Below, piece after piece: positions 9,601 to 20,200 of a stretch of 37,919 bases of DNA. How positions within the stretch are numbered: position 1 is the first letter of the stretch; each line of letters starts with the position of its first letter. A model generated the notes under the pieces. The model had not been told where the DNA came from and made no database searches. It worked only from the letters and a program-made list of their open reading frames with translations. The translations under genes were made by a program, and so were the position numbers. Source of the DNA: Candidatus Aminicenantota bacterium (GTDB lineage Bacteria > Acidobacteriota > Aminicenantia > UBA2199); contig WVZO01000397.1 in the NCBI GenBank assembly GCA_011772425.1, positions 36,532 to 74,450 of the forward strand, in the 5' to 3' direction.

Positions 9601-11253
9601 CGCATCGATGGGTAAATAAGCGCCCCCGGCTTTCAATACCGCCAGTATCGCCGCCGCCATCTCCAGCGAACGCTCCATCATGAGACCGACGAGGCTATTC
9701 GGTTTGATATTGTATTGGATTCGTAAATAACGGGCCAGTCGATTGGCCTGTTGATTCAACTGCCGATAGGTCAAAAAAGTATCTTCAAAAACAACCGCTT
9801 TGTGATCGGGGGTCTTTTCCACCTGGTCCTCAAAGATTTGTTGAACCGTTTTGTCTCCAGGATAATCGGCTTCGGTCTGGTTCCATTCCATCAATATCCA
9901 CTGTCGTTCCATTTCGGTTAAGATGGAGAATTGGGAGATTTCTTTTGAAGGGTCCTGCCCGATACGTTCAAGAAGAACCCCGTAGTGATCAATTAATCGG
10001 GAAATTGAAGCATCATCGTAATAATTCCGGTTATAGACGATAATACCGGAAACGGATTCTTCTCCTTCCCCCATCAGTACACTCAGGTCATACTTTCCCC
10101 ATCCCAGGTTGGTTTCCACGATATTTATCTTTAAATCTTTAACAGTGGTTATTGGAAGGGATTTCTTCTCCCATTGAAACAGCACATCGAACAGCGCCGT
10201 ACGGCTCATATCTTTTTCAGGATTCAATTCCAGTACCAGTTTATCAAAGGGCATATCCCGGTATTTAAACGCATCTGTCACGGTTTTAGCTAAATCCGCC
10301 GCCCATTCGGGGAACGTCATGGTACCGGTTAAAACACTTCGCAGCACCAGGAGATTGGCGAGGGGTCCAATAATTCCCCCTGTACCGGGCTGATGACGAT
10401 TATCAACGCTGGTTCCCACAACAATCTCCTCCAGTCCCGAATATTTGTGCAAAAGAACTTTAAAAACTGCCAGGAGTATAACAAAATAGCCGGTTTCTTT
10501 TTCCCGGTACTGGAGGGCGTTCTTTATTTTGTTACAGGACGCCACGGATAAGGAAAACGTTTGCCTTCCTTCCCGGAACGTGTGAACCGCCGATCTTGGC
10601 CGGTCAGTGGGTAACTCCAACGGTTGAAGTTTGTCCTTTAGTTTCCTTTTCCAATAAGAGAGCAAAAATTCAAGGGCTTCTTCGGGCAGTTCCCTCTGCC
10701 ACCGGGAAAAATCTGCGTAATGAATGGGCAGGTCCGGTAAATCCGGGGTCCGGTTGTTCCTGTGGGCTTCATAAAAGATTGCGATTTCCCGGGCCAGGAT
10801 TGCCAGGGAAAACTTATCTGCAATAATATGATGAACCGTAATGACCAGCAGCGACTTATTGTCTGCCAGCAGGATTAAGGTGCCGCGAACCAGGGTTTCC
10901 CTGTCAATTAAAAAGGGCTTCCTGGAAATCTCTACGGCTGCCTCCAGGGCACAGTTGTATCGGTCTTTCTTATTATCCCCTGTTAAATCCATAAGTGCCA
11001 GTTTAAAGTTGACTTGCAAATCGATAAACTGGAAGGGTTTATCCTCTTCGGTTATTATCCGGGTTCGTAATGCTTCATGCCTGGCAATGACATCCTTGAT
11101 GCTGCGCTCCAATATCTCCTCATCCACCGGGCCACCCATGTCCAGGATTAACGGGATATTGTGATATCCCGGGCTGGAATCATACAAAACCCCGGTTTCA
11201 AATTTGTGGATAAACCACAACCTTTCTTGATGATATGATGCCGGTATTTTCAT
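661..11253 (-). CDS. NRPS: C-A(Thr; radical SAM/B12 insert)-T-sulfotransferase-C-A(Gln)-T-C
   Basis: A 3530-residue two-module peptide synthetase. Order with approximate residues: C (HHIIADK near 139); A with its A2 motif near 540, a 580-residue insert at 572-1150, then TSGSTGRPKG near 1163; T (LGGDSIKG, 1556); sulfotransferase (PPRSGST, 1644); C (HHIIFDG, 2071); A (TSGSTGRPKG, 2588); T (LGGDSLKA, 3004); and a final C (HHIVMDG, 3212). By-eye alignment to PheA gives DFWNIGMVHK for the first A domain, the known Thr code, and DAQDIGVVDK for the second, one residue from a Gln code. The conserved A10 lysine region is present in both A domains. There is no thioesterase; the protein ends in a condensation domain and a short tail. 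It starts inside the end of the upstream synthase gene (ATGA overlap) with AGGAG just before ATG. It should take the chain from the PKS-NRPS upstream, add Thr and Gln, and modify the Thr in line. Architecture is sure; substrates are predictions. Confidence 0.96.
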   Translation of the reverse strand: MKIPASYHQERLWFIHKFETGVLYDSSPGYHNIPLILDMGGPVDEEILERSIKDVIARHEALRTRIITEEDKPFQFIDLQVNFKLALMDLTGDNKKDRYNCALEAAVEISRKPFLIDRETLVRGTLILLADNKSLLVITVHHIIADKFSLAILAREIAIFYEAHRNNRTPDLPDLPIHYADFSRWQRELPEEALEFLLSYWKRKLKDKLQPLELPTDRPRSAVHTFREGRQTFSLSVASCNKIKNALQYREKETGYFVILLAVFKVLLHKYSGLEEIVVGTSVDNRHQPGTGGIIGPLANLLVLRSVLTGTMTFPEWAADLAKTVTDAFKYRDMPFDKLVLELNPEKDMSRTALFDVLFQWEKKSLPITTVKDLKINIVETNLGWGKYDLSVLMGEGEESVSGIIVYNRNYYDDASISRLIDHYGVLLERIGQDPSKEISQFSILTEMERQWILMEWNQTEADYPGDKTVQQIFEDQVEKTPDHKAVVFEDTFLTYRQLNQQANRLARYLRIQYNIKPNSLVGLMMERSLEMAAAILAVLKAGGAYLPIDAEYPEQRIRLMLGDSSVSLLLMGKEPARHFSFTYLQDLATGGLKPHRTAPRPQIKDLNSVQFPDRSLVNYEKYGKYIGQAIVKNSMSLQATRGCPYNCAYCHKIWPKTHVFRSAENIVEEVKRYHDIGIRRFVFIDDIFNLNEKNSRRFFEKIIRDNLDVQFFFPSGVRGDLLTGDYIDLMVEAGTAGLAVALETVSQRLQKLIGKNLKIDKLEKNVAYFCERYPHVILELFTMHGFPTETREEALATLDFIKRHQWIHFPYINILRIFPNTDMEKLALENGISREAILSQEDLTQNDPGETLPFDKNFTLAYQAKFLEEYFLLKERMLYVLPYQMKVLTGDEMVQKYDSYLSEKINCFDDLLNLVGIAREELSARDFAVEDRAVVPGLNERIKEIFPVKVPDEEAIKVLLLDVSQEFTCESSVVYDVVEAPLGLMYLMSNLYRQYGSRVEGKIAKSRIDFDSYNELNALINQFKPDVIGIRSLTFYKKLLHKTAALIKQWGIEVPIIAGGPYATSDYAAVLQDRNVDLVVIGEGEVTFCELIGKIVENKGKLPGEEVLKDIRGIAFIPAQEKQTGTFAREIVLLDEIKGVLARESAENPEPVNRPTDLAYTIFTSGSTGRPKGALVEHNNVVRLMFNRRFPFNFDDSDVWTMFHSYCFDFSVWEMFGALLYGGKLVMVPKKIAQTPWAFLKLLEEENVTVLNQVPTMFTNLAAEILENESKRKLALRYIIFGGEALNPAWLKPWHERYPEVKLVNMYGITETTVHVTYKEITREEMQGGRSNIGKPLPTLYCYILDKSQQLVPVGVSGEIFVGGEGVCRGYLNRPALTRERFILSLYIEDDRLYCSGDLGRWLAAGDIEYLGRIDQQVTIRGYRIECGEIESRLLAFKKIKEAVVMAKPVRDNQCLVAYLAADEEIQISEVREYLKKFLPLYMIPAYFVQLKRFPLTPSGKIDKKLLPEPETGIQLEAAYEGSRNEMQAALVKIWQEVLGIENMGIQDDFFSLGGDSIKGIRVINKIQEWLEEVVHVTVLFESPTIVELAERLIGLQQQKEDMDTDTDNRVDEVNVAEFCRAVQPLPPLGKVKSRNRTAVFILSPPRSGSTLLRIILAGHPQLFAPPELELLSFHALQDRKFALGDKFLAEGTIRAIMEIKNCGAQEAKSIMEELEEKNITTLEFYRIMQEWLGDRILVDKTPLNALGLDALKRAEACFDKPKYIHLLRNPYAVIYSFEEARLDQVFRVEQRFPARQLAEIVWLVSHRNILEFFKDIPDSRKHIVKFEDLVSRPAVIVQGICDFLELEYHDKMLQVYQDSENRMVDGIYSESRMIGDPKFSRHKRINPRVIDNWEKVHKKDFLGDITLEMALSFGYLKAKAKTPVEYMKIEPVEESEHYEVSHAQKRLWVLYWFEEEQIAYNIPSAYLFEGELNVKALEKAFETFVKRHEILRTNFIEVEGEPRQKVHEYNHERFRIEHIDLTGDRDVENRARAIADKEAITVFDLEKGPLVRLKLLYLEEYRYVLLFTMHHIIFDGWSRGVFVREIILLYNVYLEGKENPLPPLEIQYMDYSAWHNKLLKEGKLEDHQQYWWKRFKGDIPVLELPTDYPRPAVKTYNGRRLCFVLERMLGNSLKELSQSIGGSLFMVLLASVKVLLYRYTGQEDIVIGSPVAGRIHGDLENLVGFFLSMLPLRTQFSGEVGFREFLLRVKDTVLGAFEHQVYPFDCLVDDLQIERDFSRSPLFDVMLVLQNTEKGIEGGEKMKGVHVRGFFADFPLSKHDITFTFEEAEEEILLFIEYNTDLFGQSRVEQMAAHYKGIITSILKDPGVSLNQIAYLSDEEKHQLLEDFNDTTVDYPKDKTIHQLFAEQAEKTSDHIALVGSWHDALAVGGAAPPANKGEIAGKTVPKAVQLTYKELDRKSDQLAHLLRRKGVGPDTIVSMMVERSVEMIIGIIGILKAGGAYLPIDLDYPRERINYMLADSNAKVLLVAPADLVKVKEEPIEIIDISCLSINSTSTSTTGFSSLPSTLTLSKAGSANLAYVIYTSGSTGRPKGVMIEHRSVVNLVYGLRDVIYSRYSLPLPLKVTLTAPYVFDASVQQVFGVLLRGYSLYIVSELSRMDGRRLLGFFIKYGIDVSDGTPTHIRLMNGALSESGMDISGISVKHFIIGGETMPQTVVEEFLNYLQPRPPTITNVYGPTECCVDSTWFEVRPDTVGELETIPIGIPMPNYQVYILDSNQYLVPPGIPGELCISGAGVGRGYLNRPELTAEKFVLAHSSWLIADRREKKVSSPGDLPMSYELSAMNYFYKTGDLARWLPGGDIEFLGRMDHQVKIRGYRIELGEIEHQLESHEEIRDAVVIAENQSLCAYIVSEKKFEVSKLREYLLLKLPHYMIPSYFMQIEEIPLTLNGKVNRKALPEPTVFRGKTYIAPRNLIEEKLVEIWSELLGIETAVVGIHSTFFELGGDSLKAVMMTAKIHKTLHVRVPLIELFKTPTIANLAEYIKSAEEDKFISIEPVEEREYYPAPSVQKRIYFLQYIEKNNTAYNLPQGVILEGNVDKAKLEDAFSELIKRHESLRTSFHMIDDELVQRIHKDVEFEIEYYNKDNPKSRRDQHRNRAETKQIQNSNFQNSKQIILDFVRTFNLSQAPLLRVGLAEEEEKKYLLVVDSHHIVMDGTSLEILIKEFWDLYNGKILPALRLQYKDFALRQVQSVNAEVLEKQEKYWLNRFSGKLPVLNVPVDFERTETGRQNFKSDYIHFYIGKEEKEKLEKLADEKEVTLFMILLAVYNVLLLKYTGQEDIIVGIVAAGRNHSDLDRIIGMFVNTLALRNFLSFETSFSDFLQQVKQCTLEAFENQDYPFEALVDKLSVKRDMSRNPLFDTLFRLQHAARETADNHIPADLHVKPLMVTNEAIKFDLKFVAVESEQGINFSFEYSRDLFNCETIERMGEHFKNLVDEVINKPGALVSELEMLREVEKEVPVPRELKADFAL
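1772..1814. repeat. 23-bp tandem duplication in the last condensation domain
   Basis: TTGGTCTCTGCGCGATTTCG occurs at 1772-1791 and again at 1795-1814. Because 23 is not a multiple of three, the two copies are read in different frames (RNRAETK and KSRRDQ). AATTTTGAATTT-type repeats follow at 1738-1770. All lie in a loop between the early RHESLRT motif and HHIVMDG. Confidence 0.9.
2722..2812. repeat. Inverted repeat in the A6-A7 loop of the Gln-type domain
   Basis: AGCTCATAGCTCAT (2732-2745) is perfectly inverted at 2799-2812, with further related copies of GCTCATAG/CTATGAGC beside each arm. It encodes the extra segment SSWLIADRREKKVSSPGDLP and following residues between ELTAEKFVLA and FYKTGDL. 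Confidence 0.85.
5510..6360 (-). other. In-line sulfotransferase domain of the Thr module
   Basis: Residues about 1632-1915 of the synthetase, between the first carrier domain and the second condensation domain. The 5'-phosphosulfate loop reads FILSPPRSGSTLLRIIL, and the 3'-phosphate-binding segment reads IHLLRNPYAVIYSFEEARL, with VDKTPLNALGLDALK before it. These are the hallmarks of the PAPS-dependent sulfotransferase fold. Length is about that of a whole family member, so the domain is probably active. In curacin-type PKS lines a sulfotransferase-thioesterase pair sulfates a beta-hydroxyl to set up decarboxylation. Here no thioesterase follows and elongation continues, so the likely target is the Thr hydroxyl of the bound chain. 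The result could be a stable O-sulfate or, by elimination, dehydrobutyrine; both outcomes are inference. Confidence 0.88.
7804..9540 (-). other. Radical SAM plus B12-binding insert inside the Thr adenylation domain
   Basis: Boundaries are approximate and refer to residues 572-1150 of the synthetase. Before the insert the A domain reads normally through AGGAYLPIDAEYPEQR; after it, DLAYTIFTSGSTGRPKG resumes the fold. The insert opens with a linker (IKDLNSVQFPD) of the kind that joins B12 and SAM domains, then a radical SAM core with ATRGCPYNCAYCHK (Cys644, Cys648, Cys651, the CxxxCxxC cluster site). A helical tail follows, and then a B12-binding fold from about residue 950 (IKVLLLDVSQEF, APLGLMYLMSNLY, PDVIGIRS, IIAGGPYATSDYAAV, VDLVVIGEGEVTF, LKDIRGIAF). 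The DxHxxG histidine-ligand motif is absent, as in many radical SAM B12 domains. Family knowledge suggests methyl transfer to an unreactive carbon, but other radical rearrangements are possible. Confidence 0.9.
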
Positions 11254-14200
11254 CTTATCTCCTGGACTTGAGGGGATAATCTTTTCCTGGAAATGGGACT
11301 TATGCCCGGGATTTTAAATTCTCTCTCATTCTCAAAAGTTAAATCCGATACCTGTTTTCCAGGATTCTCCAGCACATTATTAACAAGCCTTTTAAAACGA
11401 TTCGCCATGCGAACGATGGTATCGTACTTAAATAAATCGGTCTTGTACTTTAGCACTGAAAATATAGAGTTCTTCTCTTGATAGAAATTGAACATCAAAT
11501 CAAACTTGCTGTTGCGCGCCCCGAATTCATAGCTTTTAACCGACATCCCTTCCATTTCAATGGCGCTTTCCATATCTTGTAAATGCACCATTACATCAAA
11601 CAGGGGAGACCGACTCATATCCCGTTTTAAATTCAAATCTTCCATCAGCAGGCCAAAGGGATATAACTGGTGTTTAATTGCCCCTAAGAGAGTCTTTTTT
11701 ACCTGGCGCAGCAGGGTCGCAAAACCCTCGCTTCCACTGAACCTGGTGCGTAAAGCCAAAGTATTCAAAAAATATCCCATCTGTCCGGTCAAATCTTTAT
11801 TGTCCCGGCCACTTATTACAGTACCTAATATAATATCTTCCTGCCCTGAATAACAATAGAGCAGGAGATTCACCGAGGCCAACAAAGTCATAAACAACGT
11901 GGCACCATTTTGCTGACCCAGGGACAGCAACCCTTTACAGGTGCTGTCATCCAATTCAAAGCTCACATAATTGCCCTTTAACGTTCGCACAGGAGGACGT
12001 TTAAAATCGGTTGGTAAATCCAATACGGGAATTTCTCCCATAAATTGACTCCACCAGTAATCCCGGTCTTCTTTTAAACGTTCGTTTTTCAACAGTTGGT
12101 TGTGCCATACCGCATAATCCTTGTATTGAATCTTTAAAGGTGGTAAAGGGGGTTCTGTACCTTTAGAATACGCATTGTATAGAGTTAAAGCCTCATCAAT
12201 CAACACCTCCTGCGACCAGCCGTCTGAGATAATATGATGGAGGGTGAATAATAATATATGCCTATAATCTCCTGTCTGTAACAACTTTACTCGTAACAAT
12301 GGTCCCTTTTCCAGTTTAAAGGCAATCGCCTCATCCTGGTCTGCGGTCTCCCGGGCACGGATTTCCGGGTCCGGCAGGTGCCTCAAGTCGATATAGTCGA
12401 CTTTAAAATCCATTTGTTCAAAATCCAGGATTTTCTGTCCCGGTTCATTTCCAATCATTACAAAGATAGTTCGCAGGCTTTCATGGCGCTTTACAATCGT
12501 CGCAAAGGTTCTTTCCAGCACCTCCTGCCTCAACTCACCCTCGAAAATATAGGCTGCAGACATGTTATAAGCCACCTGGTACTTTCCAACTTTATCGACT
12601 GACCATAAGGATTTCTGGGCCTGTGACAGGTCATAATACTCCTGCTTTTCCACAGCTTTTATTCCTATGTATATATCTCCGCTACTTCGTTTTATGTATC
12701 CTCTTAACCTCCTGGCAGTGGGATTTTTAAATATTTCTACAAGGGATATTTTTACACCCAATTCAACCTGTATCCGCGTGACAAGATGAACCGCTTTTAA
12801 CGAATGGCCGCCCAATTCAAAGAAATCCGAATCTATACCAATTATTTCTTCTTCTATTTTCAAAACCTCTGCTATTATTTTTACTAACTTTTTCTCGATT
12901 TCATCCCGGGGGGCCTCATAGTCATCACCTTGTTTCATTCCGAGAATCGGCAGTGCGTTTCGATCAACCTTCCCGTTCGAGGTTAACGGTATTGCATCCA
13001 ATGGGATAAAATAAGAGGGTATCATGTAATTCGGGAGAGTAGCGGATAAATAGGTTTTTAATTCCATTACATTGAGATTTCCCCCGGGGGCGTTTATTGG
13101 CTCCGTTACCACATACGCACACAGGTATTTCTCACCTTCATGGTCTTCCCTGGCTAGAACCACGGTTTCCTTTACCTGGCTGTGTTTTAATAATTGACTT
13201 TCTATTTCTCCCAATTCGACGCGAAATCCCCTGATTTTTATTTGAAAATCCTTTCTCCCTAAGAATTCGATATTCCCATCCGGCAGCCAACACGCCAGGT
13301 CACCGGTCCGGTATAACCGAGTGTTAATGGTTAAATGTCGAGTGTTATGTGAGAAATTAATAAACTTCTCTGCGGTCAATTCCGGCTGATTCAAGTATCC
13401 CCTGGCAAGGCCGTCACCACCGATACACAATTCACCGGGTACTCCAATAGGCTGCAGATTGCCATACGAATCCAAGATATAAATACTGGTGTTGGCGGCC
13501 GGTTGACCAATGGGGATATTGTGATCAAACTGGTCTACATCGAAATGAGTAGTAACCACTGTATTTTCTGTGGGGCCGTAATTGTTCACCAGGAGGTAAC
13601 GCCTTTTGATAAAATGTTTCAGTTTATCGCCTCCGGTTAACAGCACCCGCAGTGAACGGTTTTCAAGTTTCATAAATTGCTCGCACACCTGGGTAGGTAA
13701 AAAAGAAATGGTGATATAATGCCTCTCCATGAATCGGTTTAACTGTTCCATATCTAGCTTAATGTCTTCCGGCACCATGATGAGGGAAGCACCGGCGATA
13801 AGATAGGGAAAGATTTCCCACACCGATGCATCAAAACCGAACCCCGCATATTTGGCTGCAATGTCCTGGCAGGTAACGAAAAAACAGCGATTGTGCCAGC
13901 AGCATAGGTTAATTAAAGATGAGTGCCGGATCATCACCCCCCTGGGCCAGCCAGTGGAACCCGAAGTGTAGATAACATAAGCCAGCCCGGCTGTGGGTAC
14001 TGTCTGGCTGGAGGCTAATGTTGAAGTTGAAGATAGAACTCGGGTAGAGGCACGGTATGCTGTGTCCCCATAGATGCCCGATAATTCATTGGCGGTCAAC
14101 AGAAGTCCAGCATTACTGTCTTTTAACATGTAATTAATGCGTTCTTCCGGGTAATCCGGATATATAGGCAAATACGCAGCTCCGCTCTTCAAAATACCCA

Positions 14201-17200
14201 GGATACCAATCAACATGTTTACCGAGGGTTTCACCGCGATGCCCACAATGATGTCGGCGTTGATACCTTTTTTCCTCAATGAATGGGCCAATTGACCTGA
14301 TCTTTGGTCTAATTCTTTGTAAGTCAATTGCCCCACTTCACCGGTTTTATTTTGACTGCCAACTACGGCAATATTGTCCGGGGTTCTCTCGGCCTGTTCT
14401 TCAAATAATTGATGGATAGTCTTATCCTTCGGGTAATCCCACCGCGTATCGTTAAAATCATATAATACCTGGTTCTTCTCTTTCTCCGTAATGATCTCTA
14501 TTTGCCGTAATTTTATACCCGGATTTTTCACAACTGATGAGGCGATCCGTTTAAAATAATTTACAAATCTCTTTATTGTCTCTTTTTTGAACAATTTTGT
14601 ACTGTATTCAAATTGAAGCTTTAATCCCTCGTCAGCTTCCATTACTCTCAACGTCAAATCAAATTTCGACCTGGTATTTTCATATTTATACGGTTTTAAT
14701 TTCAAACCGGGTATTTCTATTTCAGCAATATCAATGTTTTGCATCACAAACACCACATCAAAAAGCGGGTTGCGGCTGACATCCCGTTTTACGTTTAATG
14801 CAGCGTGTTCTACTATCTCCTCAAAGGGGTAATCTTGATTTTCAAAGGCATTTAATGTATTTCTTCGTATATCCGTCAAAAACTCTGTAAATATTTTGCT
14901 TTCATCTACAAAATTCCGCAGCACAAGGGTATTGATAAACATACCCAGTACCTGTTCAATATCCGCATGTCTGCGCCCGGCAACAGGAGTCCCCACTACG
15001 ATATCTTCCTGGCTGCATAATTTTGATAGAAAAATATTGTATATAGCCAGTAATACCATATATAGAGTCACTCCTCGCCCTGTGGCCAGCTTTTTTAACG
15101 ATTCCGCTTGATAGGTATTTAAGGTAAAAGGAATAACAAAACCCTCAAAACTTTGGACTGGCGGCCTCGCATTAACAGCAGGCAAATTCAATACGGGTAT
15201 CTCGCCTGCAAATACCTCTAACCAATATTGTTCCTGCTTTTTCATCTCTTCATGTCTCGTTTGTCTCTGCTGCCACTCTGCATAGTCTTTGTATTGAATT
15301 ATTATCTTCCCTGGTTCCTCCTCTTCATTTGCATTTGCATACAACTTCATAAAATCTCTTGTAAATATACTGTCGGAAACTCCGTCGGTCACGATATGGT
15401 GCATGTCTCTTATAAAAATATATCTTCCTTCTGCTATTTTTATCACCATAATCCGGAACAACGGAGGATTACTCAAGTCAAAGGGTTTAATAAAATTCTT
15501 TACCAATTTCTCTGCTTCTTCCTCGCTTGTCTCAAAGTATCGCACGACATCCACATCATCAATTACTCCCGGTAGAATCCGCTGCACAGGTACTTCTCCT
15601 ATTACTTCAATCGATGTTCTTAAAATCTCATGCCTGATTATTAACTTTGTCACTACTTGCCGCAATCTCTCTATGTCAAGCTCACCTTCCAATAATAATA
15701 CGATGGTCTCGTTATAACCGGTATTATCTTTTTCCAATTTCTGTAAAAAATACAGTCTTTTCTGCACAGAGGATAAGAGATAATATTCTTTCTCTTCTGC
15801 CAGCCCAATAGAAAAATATGCACTTTTTTTGCCCGTACTTATATAGTGGGCAAGTCTTTTTATGGTGGGGACGGTAAAAAAATTCTCCAACGGCACTTTT
15901 GTAGCCAATTTCTTATGAATTAAAGTTACGGCTGTTATTGCTTTTAACGAGTCCCCTCCCAGTTCGAAAAAATCATCGTAAATTCCAATCTTTTCATAAC
16001 CAAACAAATTTATCCAGATTTCTGCCAATATTTCTTCTACCGGGGTGCCAGGAGGAGTATAAAGACTCATTAAATTAGGTCTTGGTTTTAAAATCCCTGG
16101 TTTTCGTTTTCTTTTCTGAGCCCTATCTTCCCTTTGTAAAAATTCCAATTTAACCCATTTATCGATTCGATCTTGCAGATCACCGGCTGAAACAGCCACC
16201 TGGTTTACCCGGTTGACCCGGTAGTATTTTAAAATCCGTCGAAAGGTTTCTACCCCCTCTTCGGGACTCATCAACAACTCTCCCACCGAACCTCTTATAA
16301 AAACACCTTCATCCGTTTTTTCTTGCGATTCCCAATCTCCCCAATTTACAGTACTCCACGGCGTGCAGCTATTTCGATTATGCCGGCAGACAAATACATC
16401 CATGAAGATATTGGCAGCAGTGTAAGCAGCTAACCCCAGGCCTCCCAGTATGGAGGAGGGAGAAGAGATTAACAAACAAAAGTCCAGTTCCCTACCCTGG
16501 AAGAGCCTTGCCAAAACCGTTAAACCATAAATCTTCGCCTGGAACTGCTGTTGAAAATCTTCTTTTTTTATCCTATCCAGGGTCTGAAGCGTATTCCCCC
16601 TCACAATCCCGGCGGCATGAACGATTCCATTGATGGGACCAAACCGCTCCTCTGCCTGATTTACGAGGCTTCGCATTTGTTTTTCATCAGCCGCATCCAC
16701 TCCGCATGCCAGCACCTCCCCCCCCATCTTTTCCAGTTCCACTACCTTACCTATTTTTTGGGAAATGCTGCTGCTTCCACCTTTACGTTGAGCAGCTAAA
16801 TAACTCTCCCATTCCAGACGGGGGGGTAAAATTGTACGCCCGGTTAGTATAAGCCTCGCTCTATATGTTTTTGCAAGATACTTCGCCAATATAAACCCGA
16901 CATTTCCCAAACCGCCGGTAATTAAGTAGACTCCTTTTTCTTTTAACCGCGGTACAGCCCCATCTATCTCTTCTAACCGAACCGGTTTATAGGTTTCCAC
17001 CCAGCGATAATTGCCTCGATAGGCAATTACCCGTTCGGAAGACTGCAGGGAAAATGAAAATTCACCCACTAGCTGATCTACCAGGATTTCTTCTTGAGGA
17101 CTCCGGGAGACCGGGAGAATAATATCGATGCACCGGCATTTTATGTTGACAATCTCTTGATGAACGGTCCTGGCAAGCCCCAATACAGTCGCCTTCTCAG

Positions 17201-20200
17201 GGGCCAATATTTCATCCCCCCTGACTTCATGAAGGGTGTTAGATACGATATGAATATTAAATTTTTCGGTAAAACCTTTTTTATCAATTGCCTGCACCAG
17301 GTAGAGCACGCTGTATAATCCAAGATCCTGGGCTTTATCTATCTTTTCTTTTTCAAGTTCCTCATCATTACTATTAACTTCGCTGAGGCTCCATAAGTGA
17401 ACAATGTTCACAGGGATTTTGTTTGTCCGCTGAAGTTCATCCATTAACGCGATATAATGATCACGCTGCTTCGGATCGATGATATATTTTTGCTCATCCT
17501 TTACAGAAAAGGCCGCACCCTTTTCTACCAGGATTAATTCCCATCCCTCCCGACAGAGCCGTTTCACCAGTTGTGAACAAAAATTCGACTCATCGATAAA
17601 AACCAACCCGCAGGATTGTCCCGCTGTTCCAGAACTGCCAAAGGACATGAACTGCGAACGCTCCCATTGGGGGAGATAAAACCAGTCAGCTATATCCGGC
17701 TTTTTTGCTACTGTCAATTCCTTCTCCTGCGAATGTATATTGTAATGGTAATTGTATATGGGATAACCACTGCCCGATGGAATCTCATCGAGCCAATACT
17801 GTTCTTTTTCAAAGGGATAGGTGGGTAACGGGTTACGGCGTCTCTTCTCTTCACTATAAAAACCAGCCCAGTCGATTTTGATCCCGTAAAGCCATAAAAA
17901 ACCCATCTTGCTCAGCAGATAATACTGATCCGATACTTTTTTCCGCGGATGCCTGACCAGGTTAATCACATGCTGGTCTGGTTCTGGGGAATCTTCCAGG
18001 TAACGCACCACCAATGCACTTAAATCCTGGCCGGGACCGATTTCGATAAATATAGCACCGGGTTCTTTTACCAGTTCTTTTACTCCACCGGCAAATCTCA
18101 CCGTTTCTCTCAGGTGCTTCGTCCAGTAAAGGGGGTTTGTCGCTTCCTCAGCGGTTATAAACTTACCGGTTACATTTGATATATATGGTATTTGAGGTTT
18201 ATTTAACCTGACCTGGAGGAATTTCTCTTCAAATTTCTTTACAATCGGTTCCATTAACCGGGAATGGACAGCATGGGAAGTTTCCAGCCAGTTACACAAA
18301 TATTTTTTTTCTTTTAATTGTTTTTCAAAGGCCTGCACGGATTCTTTAGCACCCGACACAATGCAAGACATCCCGTTATCCACGGCAATGGATAAATCCG
18401 CAGGGAGCAGGGGTTTTAACTCGCTTTGGGGGACCGGGACACTTAACATAGCTCCCCCCGGGGTTTCCCGGATCAACCGGCCCCGGTAAACAACGAGCTC
18501 CAGCGCATCTTCCAGGGAGAAAACCCCGGCTGTACAGGCCGCCGCATATTCACCGAAACTGTACCCGATCATGGCCAGGGGCTTTATGCCCCATTTCATC
18601 AATAATTTAGCCAGGCAATATTCAAAAGAAAAAAGCAGGGGCTGAGCGTGTTGATCCCGGAGGGGGCAGAAAAGGGAAATATTAGGTTCGGAAGGATAAA
18701 GTATCTCTTTGAAGTCAATCCCAACCAGGGAGTTCAGAATGTCAAAACAACGGTCCATCTCCTGCCGGAAAAGAAATTCTTTTTCGTAAAGCTCCCTGCC
18801 CATATCTATATACTGGGAACCCAACCCGGAAAACATGAAATACACAGGACGGTCCTCCCTGCTGTCCGAATAGGCGTGAAGGATAACAGGCTCCTTTTCC
18901 GACGGCCGGCCCACAGGTGCGGCGGCGCTGGTTAATGCGCCGATGGCCTGCTCCTTTGTCGAACATACCAGCATTTTCCTGTGTTGGAACGCCTTTCGCC
19001 CTACCTGCAATGTATATGCTGCATCCGCCAGGTTAAGGTGAGGACTCTTTTTTAGGTATGCAGCTAAATTTAACGCCATTTGATCCAGTGCGGATTCGGT
19101 TTTAGCAGAAAGAAGAATCAATTGGTGTTCTCGTGATGTAGGGGGCGACCACGGAGAGTCACCCCTGCGCCCTGCGATTTCCGACCATTCTTCCAGGATC
19201 ACATGCGCATTGGTGCCGCCGATACCAAAGGAACTGACCCCGGCTCTCAAGGGGTATCCGTCACTTTTCCATTCGGTTAATTTCGTATTCACATAAAAGG
19301 GACTATTTTTAAAATCGATTCCAGGATTGGGATTCGTAAAATGCAAACTGGGAGGAATTAATTTATGTTTAAGTGCCAACACTGTTTTTATAAAACCGGC
19401 AGCACCGGCAGCCGTGTTTAAATGTCCGATGTTGGTTTTTACAGAGCCTACAGCACAATAACCTTTCTTACCGGTTTGAAATGCCAATTTTAAGGCGGCT
19501 ATTTCAGCCGGGTCTCCCAGGTTTGTCCCTGTGCCGTGTGTTTCAACATAAGTAATACTTTCGGGTTCGATTTCTGCTGCCTGGAGGGCCATGCGAATGA
19601 CCCCGGCCTGCCCTTCAATACCGGGCGCGGTAAAACCCACTTTTTTATCGCCGTCATTATTGATACTGCTGCCCTTAATAACAGCATAAATATAATCCCC
19701 CTCTTCCAGTGCTTCATCAAGGCGTTTTAAAACGACAACGCCGCTTCCGTCCCCGAAAACAGTCCCCTTTGCCCCGGCGTCAAACGCCCGGCAGTGACCG
19801 TCCGGGGAATAAATCATGCCCTCTTCATAGAGATAACCCTTCACAGGGGGCATGGTAATCGATACCCCACCAGCCAACGCCATATCGCATTCGCCGTTTA
19901 ACAGCGCTTGACAGGCCAGGTGAACCGCAACCAACGAGGTAGAGCAGAACGTGTTTACAATAAAAGCAGGCCCCTTTAAGCCAAGCTTATAGGCAATTCG
20001 GGCACACATATAATCTTTATCCATTAATTGTTGGGCCGGCAAAGGCCCGATATCTTTGCCTGCCTCGGATAAAACAGCCGCGCCTTGCCAGGAAAGATTG
20101 GCCGCAGCACCCGCATAAAGACCGATTAACCCCTTGTACAACCCGGGATCATACCCGGCATTTTCCAATGCCTCCCATACACATTCATGAAAAATGCGCA

